A DNA stretch of 64,000 bases from Melghirimyces thermohalophilus (GCF_900102685.1 NZ_FMZA01000006.1:1-64000), one strand, 5' to 3'. Counted from the first letter of the stretch, positions 25,985 through 35,389 are shown. Notes: generated by a model not told the origin, from the sequence alone. Made by a program: numbers and translations.

Positions 25985-27535
25985 ATGAGAGAGCTGGAGA
26001 CCGATTTTGCCGTCGTTGGAAGCGGTTTGGCTGGCTTGCAGACTGCCTGGTGGTTGGCATCATCTGGAGAGGTGTTGCTGTTTACCCGATCCGGGATGGA
26101 AGCGGGCAACTCTTTCCGTGCCCAGGGAGGGATCGCCGCTGCGGTAGGGGATGGAGATTCTCCCGACCTGCACCGTGCAGACACTCTCCGCGCCGGCGCT
26201 GGTCTGTGCAGGCCTGCTGCCGTCGATGTACTGGTCCGGGGAGGAGCGGATGCCGTCGATGACCTCATTGGGCTGGGTGCTCCCTTTGACCGAGTTGGGG
26301 AGGGTTGGGCTTTGGGAAAGGAAGGCTCCCACAGTGTGGCTCGCATCCTTCATGCGGCAGGGGATGCCACGGGGAAAGTGTTGGTCCGGACGCTGTGGTC
26401 CCAGGTGGAGCAGCATCCCCGGATCCATCTCCTTCCCTGGACCCGGGTTACCGGTCTGATCGCCGAGGAAGGGGAGTGTTACGGGCTGACGGCGGTGAGC
26501 GGGGGACATCCCGTCCACTGTCGAGCCCGGGCGGTGGTGCTGGCCACCGGGGGTTGCGGTCAGCTGTTTCGGTACACCACCAACGATCCCGCAGTGACTG
26601 GTGACGGGCTGGCTCTCGCCAGCCGGGCGGGTGCCACCTTGGCCGATATGGAGCTGGTCCAATTTCACCCCACGGCGCTGGCGGTGGAGCAAAACCCGAT
26701 GTTTCTCATCTCCGAAGCCCTCCGGGGAGAGGGGGCCGTGCTCGTTAACGACCGCGGGGAAGCGTTTATGAGCCGATACCATGATTGGGAAGACCTCGCT
26801 CCCCGAGATGTGGTTTCCCGGGCGATCGACCGGGAGATGCGGGACGGGCGGCGGGTGTATCTGGATGCTCGCGGTTTGAAAGACCGCTTCGCTACTCGCT
26901 TTCCTACGATTGACGCTCGCTGTCGGGCGTATGGTATCCAACCCGGGAACGAGCTGATTCCGGTCATTCCGGCGGCCCATTTTCTGATGGGGGGCGTGCG
27001 AACGGATCTGTTCGGGCGCACCAGCCTCCGCCGACTGTTTGCCGTGGGAGAGGTGGCTTGTACCGGTGTACACGGGGCCAACCGGCTCGCCAGCAACTCC
27101 CTGCTGGAGGGGGCGGTTTTCGCCCGGCGGGTAGCTGGGGCAGCCGCATCCCTTCCCCCGCCGACGCGGCCGGCTCAGAGGGTGGTTGTCCCAAGGATGT
27201 GCAACGATGAACAAAAGGAGACAGCTATCATCGATGACCTGCGTCGGATCATGTGGGAACACGCGGGAATCATCCGGAATAAAGAAGGATTATTGACTGG
27301 TTTGGATGCGCTTACACGACTGCGAAAAAGGGTGCCGGAAAACGGTTTATCATGCCATTTCATGATCGAAGTTTCACAAATGATCCTAAAATCCGCTCTG
27401 ATGCGGGAGGAGAGCCGGGGCGGCCATTATCGGTCCGACTTCCCGGAACCGCAAACTCGTTGGACTTATCGGCGGATTTATATCCAGAGGGGGGAGCCGG
27501 TTGAATCAGTTGCAACTGCAAACCACGGTACGTGA
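25985..27535 (+). CDS. nadB: L-aspartate oxidase NadB
   Basis: The 516-residue flavoenzyme oxidises L-aspartate to iminoaspartate, the first step of NAD synthesis. The FAD-binding start FAVVGSGLAGLQTAW is at residue ~8, the substrate-loop segment SFRAQGGIAAAVGDGDSP at ~45, LATGGCGQLFRYTTNDP at ~185, and EVACTGVHGANRLASNSLLE at ~360 (last FAD contacts). The ATG at 25985 has AAAGGA 9 nt upstream. Its 3' end overlaps nadC by 35 nt, so the operon is tightly coupled. Confidence 0.97.
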   Translation: MRELETDFAVVGSGLAGLQTAWWLASSGEVLLFTRSGMEAGNSFRAQGGIAAAVGDGDSPDLHRADTLRAGAGLCRPAAVDVLVRGGADAVDDLIGLGAPFDRVGEGWALGKEGSHSVARILHAAGDATGKVLVRTLWSQVEQHPRIHLLPWTRVTGLIAEEGECYGLTAVSGGHPVHCRARAVVLATGGCGQLFRYTTNDPAVTGDGLALASRAGATLADMELVQFHPTALAVEQNPMFLISEALRGEGAVLVNDRGEAFMSRYHDWEDLAPRDVVSRAIDREMRDGRRVYLDARGLKDRFATRFPTIDARCRAYGIQPGNELIPVIPAAHFLMGGVRTDLFGRTSLRRLFAVGEVACTGVHGANRLASNSLLEGAVFARRVAGAAASLPPPTRPAQRVVVPRMCNDEQKETAIIDDLRRIMWEHAGIIRNKEGLLTGLDALTRLRKRVPENGLSCHFMIEVSQMILKSALMREESRGGHYRSDFPEPQTRWTYRRIYIQRGEPVESVATANHGT

Positions 27536-28349
27536 AGCATTGAACGAGGATTTGGGCTCAGGGGATGGAACCACCGAGGCCTTGGTATCGGAGAGGGATC
27601 GCACCAGCGCGGTTCTGCTGGCCAAACAGGAGGGAGTGGTAGCGGGATTGCTGGTGGCGGAGGCCGTGTATCAGCAGTTAGATCCCACCCTGCAGCTGCA
27701 TAGAGAAGTGGAGGAAGGGGAGCGGGTGACACCGGGCACCGTTCTCGCCCAGTTGGAGGGAAGCACTCGGGCACTGCTCAGCGGAGAGCGGGTGGCCCTC
27801 AATTTCTTGCAGCGCTTGTCGGGGATCGCTACCGTTACCCGGCAGGTGGTGGATGCCTTGGCAGGATTGGACTGTCAGGTGCTGGACACCCGCAAGACGA
27901 CACCGGGATTACGGATGTTGGAGAAGTACGCTGTTCGCATAGGCGGCGGCAGCAACCACCGCTTCGGTCTCAGCCATGCTGTTATGATCAAAGACAATCA
28001 TATCGCCGTCGCCGGCAGCCTCGCCCGGGCGGTGGCCCGCGTACGGGAATACAACGGGCCCCTGGTGCCGGTGGAAGTGGAGGCGGATACCCTGGAGCAG
28101 GTGGAAGAGGCGGTCGCCTTGGACGTGGACGCGATTCTGCTGGACAACATGGACCCGGCCACTCTGCGCCAGGCGGTAGAACGGATTGACGGCAGGATCT
28201 GGACGGAGGCATCCGGAGGCATCACACCGGAAACCGCTCGGCAAGTGGCGGAGACCGGGGTCAACGGAATCTCCCTGGGCTGGCTGACCCATTCGGTGGA
28301 CGCTTTGGATATCAGTCTGGACATCCAGCATAAGGAGGAATCCATATGA
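27501..28349 (+). CDS. nadC: nicotinate-nucleotide pyrophosphorylase (carboxylating) NadC
   Basis: The 282-residue enzyme converts quinolinate and PRPP to nicotinate mononucleotide and CO2. Family motifs are [15 protein letters not shown] at the start, [18 protein letters not shown] (~95), [18 protein letters not shown] (~130) and [10 protein letters not shown] (~190). [19 protein letters not shown] near 235 forms the phosphate-binding end. The start is a TTG at 27501 after GGGGGGAG. It overlaps nadB by 35 nt and nadA by 4 nt. Confidence 0.97.
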   Translation: MNQLQLQTTVREALNEDLGSGDGTTEALVSERDRTSAVLLAKQEGVVAGLLVAEAVYQQLDPTLQLHREVEEGERVTPGTVLAQLEGSTRALLSGERVALNFLQRLSGIATVTRQVVDALAGLDCQVLDTRKTTPGLRMLEKYAVRIGGGSNHRFGLSHAVMIKDNHIAVAGSLARAVARVREYNGPLVPVEVEADTLEQVEEAVALDVDAILLDNMDPATLRQAVERIDGRIWTEASGGITPETARQVAETGVNGISLGWLTHSVDALDISLDIQHKEESI

Positions 28350-29452
28350 ACGCGGAAGGTTTCACCTTGACCCATCCGGCACTGCCGGACACTTATCGGA
28401 ACCTGTCCCATCGAGAGTTGGGTCAGCGCATCCAGCAGGCGAAGGAGCGACTGGGCCGTGATCTGGTCATCATGGGCCATCATTATCAACGGGATGATGT
28501 GATCCAGTTTGCCGACTTCACCGGGGACTCTCTGGAGCTGGCTCGGATCGCTGAACAGCAGCGGGATGCCCGTTCCATCGTCTTCTGTGGGGTTCATTTC
28601 ATGGCGGAGACCGCCGATATTCTAACAGGGGAGGAGCAGATCGTCATCCTTCCCGACATGCAGGCGGGTTGTTCCATGGCTGACATGGCGGACATCGATG
28701 AGCTGGAGGAAGCCTGGGAGGTGATGCAGGAGGAGCTGGGCGATACGATCCTTCCCGTCACCTACGTCAATTCTACTGCCGCCATCAAAGCTTTTGTCGG
28801 CCGCCACGGCGGCACCACCTGCACTTCCTCCAACGCTCGCGGCGTGCTGGAGTGGGCCTTCGCTCGCAAGAAGCGGATCCTGTTTCTACCCGACCAGCAC
28901 CTGGGTCGGAACACCGCCTACGCCATGGGCATCCCCCTGGAACAGATGGCGGTCTGGGATCCCATTGGCGGGGATTGGGAGGCGGTGCAGGGTCCGATGG
29001 AAGATCTCCGGGTACTCCTATGGAAAGGACACTGTTCCGTTCACACCAAATTTACCGTCGACCAGATTCGAGAGGTGCGGGAGCAAGATCCGGAGACCCG
29101 GGTGATCGTGCACCCCGAGTGCACCTTTGATGTGGTGCAGGCGGCGGATGAAGACGGCTCCACCAGCTACATCATCCGCCAGATCGAATCTGCCCCTGCC
29201 GGCAGTAAATGGGCCGTCGGCACCGAGGTCAACCTGGTGCAACGCCTCGCTCAAAACCATCCCGAGCAGGAGATTCGCCTGCTCAGCCGGACCATGTGCC
29301 CCTGTCTCACCATGAACCGGATCGACCGTCCTCACCTCCTGTGGGCTTTAGAAAGTCTCATCGAAGGGAAACCGGTCAATCGGGTAACCGTTGGCCCGGA
29401 CACCGCCTACTGGGCCCGGACTGCGTTGGAGCGGATGTTAGCCATCGTGTGA
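28346..29452 (+). CDS. nadA: quinolinate synthase NadA
   Basis: The 368-residue enzyme condenses iminoaspartate with dihydroxyacetone phosphate to quinolinate, using a 4Fe-4S cluster. Conserved parts are [20 protein letters not shown] (~45) and the cysteine regions in [11 protein letters not shown] (~110), [10 protein letters not shown] (~155) and [11 protein letters not shown] (~315). The long Bacillus-type N-terminus is present. It overlaps nadC by 4 nt, with GGAGGA upstream of the ATG. It is last in the operon, before a strong hairpin. Confidence 0.97.
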   Translation: MNAEGFTLTHPALPDTYRNLSHRELGQRIQQAKERLGRDLVIMGHHYQRDDVIQFADFTGDSLELARIAEQQRDARSIVFCGVHFMAETADILTGEEQIVILPDMQAGCSMADMADIDELEEAWEVMQEELGDTILPVTYVNSTAAIKAFVGRHGGTTCTSSNARGVLEWAFARKKRILFLPDQHLGRNTAYAMGIPLEQMAVWDPIGGDWEAVQGPMEDLRVLLWKGHCSVHTKFTVDQIREVREQDPETRVIVHPECTFDVVQAADEDGSTSYIIRQIESAPAGSKWAVGTEVNLVQRLAQNHPEQEIRLLSRTMCPCLTMNRIDRPHLLWALESLIEGKPVNRVTVGPDTAYWARTALERMLAIV

Positions 29453-29470
29453 TAAGTAGAGAAGGATGGG

Positions 29471-29506
29471 AAGCAACCCGCCTCGAGGGTCAGAGGCGGG
29501 TTGCTT
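29471..29506 (+). terminator. nadBCA terminator hairpin
   Basis: AAGCAACCCGCCTC pairs perfectly with GAGGCGGGTTGCTT over eight loop bases, 18 nt after the nadA stop. The following bases are not T-rich, but the AA/TT ends of the stem are usual. Confidence 0.75.
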
Positions 29507-29560
29507 ATGATCTGTATTTTGCCCCGAACAACCATCGAACCTTTTTCTCACGATGTGATT

Positions 29561-29674
29561 TCACTGGACAGTTGGATGCTTCGCCTGTAACCAGCGAATG
29601 CAATCCCGATAAATGTCCTCTTTGTTTATCTCAATGAGTATTTCGTGACGGCCATCCTTGTAAAATTTACCTTT
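29561..29674 (-). pseudogene. C-terminal remnant of an alpha/beta-hydrolase (lysophospholipase-like)
   Basis: The minus strand reads KFYKDGRHEILIEINKEDIY then RDCIRWLQAKHP and a stop at 29561-29563. This is the typical C-terminal end of monoacylglycerol-lipase/lysophospholipase proteins, with the catalytic His in GRHEIL. Nothing upstream (to about 29900) continues the protein. Only ~38 of ~270 residues remain. Confidence 0.6.
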
Positions 29675-30076
29675 TTAACCCTCATTAGATTTATTGAAAA
29701 AATGGGCCTCTATTGAACCGATTCACCGGAAAAGTAAAAAGCTTTTCCCACTGTCGGTAAATATCCTCACAGCTTTTGGATGGGCTTTCAGACAGAAGGT
29801 GAAATTGCGGCGGGAACATCCCGCGTATCCCCCCTGATTGACTGATTGTCGTTCTGGCACCCTTCGGAAAATATGTCCTCTGTCAATTATAACGACAAGA
29901 TGGAGCAAAAGCTTCTATTCATCGATACGAGAAATTCTCATAAATAGACATGGGATGGAGAAGAAAGAAAATATAGAAAAGGATTTTTAACCAGACCCAT
30001 CCAATTCATAAGAGGAAGGGCGATGGGCTCCCATTCGCCGATCGGATACGATGACGACGAGAAGGAGTTAAGGAGG
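29675..30076. other. AT-rich intergenic stretch before pilM
   Basis: No supported gene is seen in these 400 bp. Short open frames lack ribosome sites. The pilM promoter presumably lies near the right edge; TATAGAAAAGG at about 29971 could include a -10 element, but no convincing -35 accompanies it. Confidence 0.3.
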
Positions 30077-31087
30077 ATGCCCCTGTTTTCAAGATACGCA
30101 TTGGGAATGGAATGGTCCGATTCGTTGTTTAAACTGGTGGAGATCAAAAAAGGATTTCGCAAGATTCGGCTGACCCAGTATACGGTCCACCCGCTGTTGT
30201 CAGCCTGGAGGGAAAATCCGTCGGCGATGGAACGAGAGGAGCTAATCTTGTCGGTCCGGGATGCCTTGGCCGGGCGTCGTCTAAAAACCAGGCGCGTCCA
30301 CCTCGCTCTGGGCGCTCGGCACGTGGTGACCGGTATCTGGAAGATCCCCCGGATGCGCGCCTCCCGGATGCGGCGCTGGATCCGGGACAAGCTGATCCCT
30401 CGATGGAATCTCCCCTTTGACGACCCTTATTTTGATGTATTGCCGATTCCTTCGATGTGGCGGGAGGGGGATCATCAGGAAGTGGTGGTGGCTGTGGTCT
30501 CTCGTGCTTACTTGGACGAACAGGTGGATCTCGTCCGTTGCTGCGGCTTGGAACCGGTGCGGATCGACCTGTCGGCACTCAGCCTGCAGCGCTGGATCGA
30601 TTTTGCTGAGGAAGGCTTTCCTCAACAGCCGGCCACCTTTCACTTTTCCCATAACGGGGTGGAAGTCAACCTTTTTCACCGAGGCGTTCTGCAGGGGGGT
30701 ACCTATCTTCCGCTGCAGATGGATCGATTTTTGGAACCGGAGGATCGACCAGGGATGGAACCGCTCACTCCGGTGCTGACGGATTCGGACCCGATTCGTT
30801 CATATGGAACTGCGCTCCTGGAAGCGTTGAGAAAGGAGGGGCCGGAATGGCTGAATCGAGAGCTGTGGAAACGGGGTCGAATCTGGATACTGACCGGGGC
30901 CGGGATCGATCTGAGCCAGCTGATGCTGTGGATGCAGTCGCAACAGACGCCCCCGCTAAAGATGGGGACGGGGCCCCAGAAGCTGATGGAGGAGGATCTG
31001 AGCCTGCAGTCGTCCCGATGGCTGGGAAGTGCCTTGTCGATTCCCCTGGGGGCGGCATTGTCCGAGGTGCTGGACGAATCAACCTGA
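30077..31087 (+). CDS. pilM: PilM-like type IV pilus assembly protein
   Basis: The 336-residue cytoplasmic protein has the actin-like ATPase fold of PilM, which joins the pilus motor to the PilN/PilO membrane platform. The N-terminus ALGMEWSDSLFKLVEIKKG is the usual first strand; VDLVRCCGLEPVRIDLSALS (~170-190) is the typical mid-domain; the C-terminal WILTGAGIDLSQL is the glycine-rich segment. The ATG at 30077 has GAAGGAG 9 nt upstream. pilN and pilO follow, but no pilin, ATPase or PilC gene is nearby. Divergent members are common, so the call rests on fold-like motifs and gene order. Confidence 0.8.
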   Translation: MPLFSRYALGMEWSDSLFKLVEIKKGFRKIRLTQYTVHPLLSAWRENPSAMEREELILSVRDALAGRRLKTRRVHLALGARHVVTGIWKIPRMRASRMRRWIRDKLIPRWNLPFDDPYFDVLPIPSMWREGDHQEVVVAVVSRAYLDEQVDLVRCCGLEPVRIDLSALSLQRWIDFAEEGFPQQPATFHFSHNGVEVNLFHRGVLQGGTYLPLQMDRFLEPEDRPGMEPLTPVLTDSDPIRSYGTALLEALRKEGPEWLNRELWKRGRIWILTGAGIDLSQLMLWMQSQQTPPLKMGTGPQKLMEEDLSLQSSRWLGSALSIPLGAALSEVLDEST

Positions 31088-31719
31088 TGCCCCCGGTTCC
31101 TTCAGGGAGACGGTACTTCCACTTTGCCCTCACCTTGATCATGTTGTGGTTGCTTCAGATGGTAGCCTTGGCCGGTTGGTATGTCTACGAGCAGGTCCAG
31201 GAAGTGAGCCGAGTGAAAGCGGCACACGAACAGCGAGAGGAAACTTACTTTGAAGCCCAGAAAAAAGTGGCCGACCACCAAGCGTTTATGAACCGTTATG
31301 GCCCCGATGTGCGCTATCGGGAGGCGGTACAGCAGCTGGAGGAAGGCCGTCTCCTCTGGTCCAATGGTTTGCAGGTGGTCAATCAAAAGCTGCCTGCTGG
31401 GACGGAGCTTTTCCGGGCGGAGGTGGATGCGCGCCGCATGGATGGATGGGCGGTATTTCCCTCGGGTGATGAAGCAGCGGCGTTTCTGGAATCATTGCAA
31501 AGCGATTCTCGGGTGAAGTCGGTCTTTCTCGACTGTCTTGGCGATTGCGGGGGGGACGATGCCCTGCTGGATCCCGATGCGGAAGGAGAAGAGGTGCTCC
31601 ATTTTCATTTCACGCTGAAACCGAGCGATGATGGGTCGACGCCCCCGCCCTCCAGGGACTCACGTCCCCCATCGGAGGAGATGATGCAAGCGAAGGGGGA
31701 TACCGATGCGATGGAGTAA
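31018..31719 (+). CDS. pilN: PilN-like type IV pilus assembly protein
   Basis: The single-pass membrane protein has the PilN hallmark INLMPP near its N-terminus, then a membrane segment (FALTLIMLWLLQMVALAGWYV) and a coiled coil. A C-terminal alpha/beta domain follows, and the Asp/Pro-rich tail ends near PPSEEMMQAKG. The start is unclear. ATG 31018 keeps INLMPP but has no ribosome site. ATG 31087 (TGATG with the pilM stop) would cut off INLMPP. ATG 30847 has a perfect GAAAGGAGG site but would add ~57 Asp/Ala-rich residues encoded inside pilM. The 233-residue version is listed. Confidence 0.75.
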   Translation: MAGKCLVDSPGGGIVRGAGRINLMPPVPSGRRYFHFALTLIMLWLLQMVALAGWYVYEQVQEVSRVKAAHEQREETYFEAQKKVADHQAFMNRYGPDVRYREAVQQLEEGRLLWSNGLQVVNQKLPAGTELFRAEVDARRMDGWAVFPSGDEAAAFLESLQSDSRVKSVFLDCLGDCGGDDALLDPDAEGEEVLHFHFTLKPSDDGSTPPPSRDSRPPSEEMMQAKGDTDAME

Positions 31720-32401
31720 ACAACCGAAACCGATCCGCCCCCGCGGCCAATGGAAAAACGGCAAAACCCTGATCGGGGTTTGGGTTGGGGGGACCTTCCT
31801 GATCCTCTCGGTGACGCTGGCTGCCTTGTATCCGGTTCATTCCCAGCTGCGGGAAATGCAGGCGGAGGAAGCGGAAGCTCGGAAGTTCATGGAACAGCAC
31901 CAACAGGTGTTGTCCCCAGAACGGGAACAGCCGGAAAAGCCCACTGAGGGGGAAACGGCCGCCCTTCGGGAAAAAGTGCCCGTCACTCCAGAGCCGGCCC
32001 GCCTAACCACCCAGCTGCAACAGGCCGTTGAAGACGCCGGTGCTCAGTGGATACAGCTGCGCATGGCGGAGACGTCTGCAGGATTGACCCCGTCGAAAGA
32101 GAAGGAGGAATCGAAGCCGGCGGAAAAAGAGCCGGAACTGATCCCCCGCACAGGGAAAGATTCCCGGCTGAAGCCCTATTGGGCGGATCTCCGCGTCAAA
32201 GGAACGGAAGATCAGCTCCTCTCCCTCTTTGGCAACCTGCACGGGATGAAGCCGATCGTTTCCGTCCAGGGATGGGAATATACGAGCAAACAGAAAAAAG
32301 CCGGCGACATCCGAATCCGCCTCGCATGGTTCGTCTACGACGATCCCGAGCTGAAAAAAACCGGCCAAAGGCCGGAATCGGCGGCTGATTCATCCTCGTG
32401 A
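31706..32401 (+). CDS. pilO: PilO-like type IV pilus assembly protein
   Basis: The 231-residue protein has a short basic N-terminus, one membrane segment (TLIGVWVGGTFLILSVTLAAL, ~20-40), a charged coiled coil, then a ferredoxin-like C-terminal domain (~105-215) including LRVKGTEDQLLSLFGNLHG. This architecture is that of PilO/GspM proteins that pair with PilN. The ATG at 31706 follows AAGGGGG and overlaps pilN by 14 nt. A weak GGCTG/CAGCC hairpin follows. It ends the three-gene set. Confidence 0.75.
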   Translation: MRWSKQPKPIRPRGQWKNGKTLIGVWVGGTFLILSVTLAALYPVHSQLREMQAEEAEARKFMEQHQQVLSPEREQPEKPTEGETAALREKVPVTPEPARLTTQLQQAVEDAGAQWIQLRMAETSAGLTPSKEKEESKPAEKEPELIPRTGKDSRLKPYWADLRVKGTEDQLLSLFGNLHGMKPIVSVQGWEYTSKQKKAGDIRIRLAWFVYDDPELKKTGQRPESAADSSS

Positions 32402-32450
32402 AATACGGAGGCTGGAAAACAGCCCCGATTTTTATCTAAACTCTTTAGTT

Positions 32451-32708
32451 ATGAGCGTTACGATTTGTACCCGGGTTGAAGTCGGGTTGGGTGAGCCATT
32501 TCTGGTCCAAACGAATGGCACTAACCTCGCGATCATCGGTTCATTCATAAAGTCGGCATACCTGCAGTCGCCCTTGCGATTCCGCTATCTGGCGGAGTCT
32601 CTGGAGGAGGCTCGAAAATATGCTGAAGCGGATCCCTTTGTAAAACAGGGCGCCCGTCGGATGGAGATCCACGAGTGGGGGATGGTTGACGGTCCATTGA
32701 ATGGGTGA
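32451..32708 (+). CDS. YciI-like domain fragment or small protein
   Basis: The last ~45 residues of this 85-residue frame (YLAESLEEARKYAEADPFVK, then MEIHEWGMVDGPLNG) match the C-terminal half of YciI-like (YCII) proteins. The first ~40 residues do not resemble the family's N-terminal half with its catalytic His. No ribosome site precedes the ATG. It may be a gene whose 5' half has decayed. YciI proteins are usually ~95 residues and are often fused or adjacent to regulators. Confidence 0.45.
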   Translation: MSVTICTRVEVGLGEPFLVQTNGTNLAIIGSFIKSAYLQSPLRFRYLAESLEEARKYAEADPFVKQGARRMEIHEWGMVDGPLNG

Positions 32709-33395
32709 TCATCTTTTGAAAGAGGGAAACAGTTTGTTGGTGGTGGCTGCATATACCTCAAATTCTTCTCCGTATCGTTGGCTGAGGTAACGGTCCAGGA
32801 TGGGGATTTGGTAGAACTGAAACCCGAGCAGCATGATCAGCGGGATCAGGAAGGCCCACGGGCTGTGGGTGAGCAGGGCGAACCCGGTGGCCCAGACGAG
32901 GTCGCCAAAATAGTTGATGTGCATGCTGTACCGGAACCAGCCGTCGGTAAAAAGGCGGCCTTGATGTTCCGGTCTTTTTTTAAATCGATGGCGTTGCCAT
33001 TCGGAAGCGGTGTTCAGATAAGATCCAAGCAAAAACAGCGCCAAAGCGACCCCGTCCACCCACCCCACTGGGCTCGATTCCTTGCCGCCGAGTAGGGCGA
33101 AGGTGAGGTGGATGATCCATAGCCAAATCGCTACCACCACCGCTTCATCCCAACCGAACTTGCGGCGGAGGAAGACAAAGCCGGTGATGATCATGCGGAT
33201 GAATAATACCAGGGAGCAGCAAAAGAGCAACCAGCGGCGAAGGTGGTTTCCGGCCGCCGCATCGGGTTGCAGCCAGGCGGGTAGGTGGGCCAGACCCGAT
33301 CCCAGGAGTAGCCAGCCGACGGTAAAGATGGCCAAGCTATGGAGAATCGTCCAGGCCCATTTGGCCATCGTCGATTTTGCATATACGCCATGCAT
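32709..33395 (-). CDS. DUF1295 / isoprenylcysteine methyltransferase-like membrane protein
   Basis: The 228-residue protein has five to six membrane segments. The C-terminal cytoplasmic motif is that of the ICMT/DUF1295 group: FTDGWFRYSMHINYFGDLVW (~140-160), with the Arg-Tyr...His-x-Asn-Tyr pattern that binds S-adenosylmethionine or NADPH, then RYGEEFEVYAATTNKLFPSF at the end. The ATG at 33395 has AAGGAGG 7 nt upstream. The substrate is unknown; a lipid or quinone is plausible. It is convergent with the YciI-like frame, ending on the adjacent base. Confidence 0.82.
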   Translation of the reverse strand: MHGVYAKSTMAKWAWTILHSLAIFTVGWLLLGSGLAHLPAWLQPDAAAGNHLRRWLLFCCSLVLFIRMIITGFVFLRRKFGWDEAVVVAIWLWIIHLTFALLGGKESSPVGWVDGVALALFLLGSYLNTASEWQRHRFKKRPEHQGRLFTDGWFRYSMHINYFGDLVWATGFALLTHSPWAFLIPLIMLLGFQFYQIPILDRYLSQRYGEEFEVYAATTNKLFPSFKR

Positions 33396-33505
33396 GATTA
33401 AACCTCCTTTCTCTATCCTATCACAGGACCCCTTTTTTGGAGAGATTCGCCTTCCAATCTACATAAAAGGGGAGTACTCGTCTGGCGATGCACTCCCCTA
33501 TAACG

Positions 33506-34069
33506 TTATTTCTTCAACCCATAGGCGTCGGCGATTCCGCGGGCATAAGCCTTGGCCAGGTCCCACAGGAAGTCGTCATCCTTTAACAACCCGTTCTCCT
33601 TGGAGTTAGTGATAAAGAGGTTTTCAAAGAGGATGGCCGACATCTCGGTATAGCGGAGGACGTAATAACCGGCTTCTTTTTTGCCCCGGTCCTGGATGCC
33701 GTGATCATTTAGGAGGCTCATCACGTGCTTGTGGATGACGTCCTGTCTTCGGGCGGCGTTGGTGTTATTGTCTCGGGCACCGTAAACGACGTAGGACTCG
33801 TAGCCGTGGGCATCGGGGTCGTCAAAGCTGTTGCAGTGCATGGAGATAAAGAGGTCGGCGTTTCGCTTATTGGCAAACTCACATCGTTGTTCTAGGCTCA
33901 GATAGCGGTCGTCCCAGCGAGTGAGGCTGACCTGAACCCCTTCATAGGGGCCGAGGGCTTTGTTAACCAGTTTGGACAGTTTCAGCGCTACATCTTTTTC
34001 TTCCAGTTCGTCAGATGATCCGCCGGCATCGTGTCCGCCGTGACCCGGATCGAAGATGATATAGACCAA
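33506..34069 (-). CDS. N-acetylmuramoyl-L-alanine amidase (Amidase_3)
   Basis: The 187-residue protein is a bare amidase_3 domain that cuts the bond between MurNAc and L-Ala in peptidoglycan. The zinc ligands are visible: FDPGHGGHDAGG (first His, ~10), LEEKD (Glu, ~20), and FISMHCNSFDDP (~80, second His). The catalytic Glu is in SAILFENLFITN (~150). There is no signal peptide, so it may be released by lysis or act in the mother cell, as with some sporulation amidases. The TTG at 34069 has AAGGAG 8 nt upstream; the GTG at 34078 is too close. Confidence 0.9.
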   Translation of the reverse strand: MVYIIFDPGHGGHDAGGSSDELEEKDVALKLSKLVNKALGPYEGVQVSLTRWDDRYLSLEQRCEFANKRNADLFISMHCNSFDDPDAHGYESYVVYGARDNNTNAARRQDVIHKHVMSLLNDHGIQDRGKKEAGYYVLRYTEMSAILFENLFITNSKENGLLKDDDFLWDLAKAYARGIADAYGLKK

Positions 34070-34255
34070 TCCAATCACTCCTTTTCATGATACCGAAAGA
34101 TTCGGTCAATAGAAGAAACGGTGTCTGGACACCGGAGGTGTCGGAGTTGTTCCGTTTCCTGAATGATCGGGGGGAGCGGCAGGAATCGAGCGGTTGGTTG
34201 GTGAAAGATAAAAGGTTAGGATTGTAAAACCGAATGGTTGGTAAAGGAGGAAGGC

Positions 34256-35389
34256 ATGGCATCGTCATTCACCTTGGTACATACAGCGGATCTGCACCTG
34301 GATCTGCCGGTGCAGGGTTGGAAGGATGCGGAGCGGCTGGCGGAGCGGCGGCTGGATTACCGTTCCACCTTCCGGCGGATCATTGATTTGGTCCAGGAGA
34401 GGGAGGCCGCTTTTTTGGTGATCGCCGGCGATTTTTTGGAACACGGCTATGTGGACCGGTCGACTCTGGATTTCGTCCAGGCCGAGTTGGATCGCATTCC
34501 CGATACTCGGGTGATCGTGGCCCCGGGAAACCATGATCCCTGGCGTCCCGACTCCTGTTACCGCACCATCCGCTGGCCGGAGTCGGTTCATATCCTGTCC
34601 GGGGAGTGGGAAGAACACGTTTTTCCCGAGTACGATTTGTATCTCTACGGTAAAGGCTTTACCGATTTTGTAGAGCGGGAAAAGAGCCTCCCTACCCTGC
34701 GGGGGGATGGCGGGCGGCGGTTGCTGGTTGCCCACGGGACCCTGCTGGAACAGGAGGCGGTGACGGATTATTTCCCGCTGCTGATGCCGGAGCTGGCCCC
34801 ACTGGAGCTGGATTATGTCGCCCTGGGACACATCCACCAGCCGGCCACCCGCCGGCTGGATAACGAACGGCGGACCTGGATCCGTTATCCCGGATCTCCG
34901 GAGGCGTTGCGCTGGAAAGAGACCGGGGAGCGGACCGTCACTGTCACCACCTGGGACGAATCGGGGGTGCGGCTGGAGCAGGTGCCTGTTCACAGCCGCC
35001 GCTACGAGGTGGAAATGGTCGATGTGGAAGGATGTGAAACCGACCGGCAGGTGGCCGCCTTCATTGCCGGCAACATCCCGCCAGGACAGGAGCGTCACCA
35101 GTGTCTTCGCTTCATCCTCCAGGGTGAGCGGCCGCCCGAGACGGAATTTTCCCCGGATCGCATCGCAGCCGAGCTGAAGGCGGAAGGTTTTTTTTATGTG
35201 GAATGCCTGGATCGGTCCGTCCCGGGCTTTGATCTGGAGCGCCTGCAGGCGGGCGACGGGCTGGTGGCCGCCTACATTCGCCGGATGGAAAAAAAGATGG
35301 AGACGGCGTCACCGGAGGAACGCGATATCCTGCAGGCCGCTCTGCATAAGGGGTTGGCCTTGTTGATGGCGGAGGTGGAATCGGGATGA
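34256..35389 (+). CDS. yhaO: YhaO-type DNA repair metallophosphoesterase
   Basis: The 377-residue protein is of the SbcD/Mre11-like calcineurin phosphoesterase group. Metal-binding motifs are HTADLHLD (~8), VIAGDFLEHG (~60), VAPGNHDPW (~95), and GHIHQPATRR (~195). The C-terminal ~150 residues form the capping and partner-binding region. It overlaps the YhaN gene by 4 nt (ATGA), and the pair would form an SbcCD-like nuclease at DNA ends. The ATG at 34256 follows AAGGAGG with 5 nt spacing. Confidence 0.93.
   Translation: MASSFTLVHTADLHLDLPVQGWKDAERLAERRLDYRSTFRRIIDLVQEREAAFLVIAGDFLEHGYVDRSTLDFVQAELDRIPDTRVIVAPGNHDPWRPDSCYRTIRWPESVHILSGEWEEHVFPEYDLYLYGKGFTDFVEREKSLPTLRGDGGRRLLVAHGTLLEQEAVTDYFPLLMPELAPLELDYVALGHIHQPATRRLDNERRTWIRYPGSPEALRWKETGERTVTVTTWDESGVRLEQVPVHSRRYEVEMVDVEGCETDRQVAAFIAGNIPPGQERHQCLRFILQGERPPETEFSPDRIAAELKAEGFFYVECLDRSVPGFDLERLQAGDGLVAAYIRRMEKKMETASPEERDILQAALHKGLALLMAEVESG

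Noticed and set aside
26060-27262. 400-codon open frame on the minus strand
   Set aside because: It is the antisense shadow of nadB in GC-rich DNA; no start site or domain.
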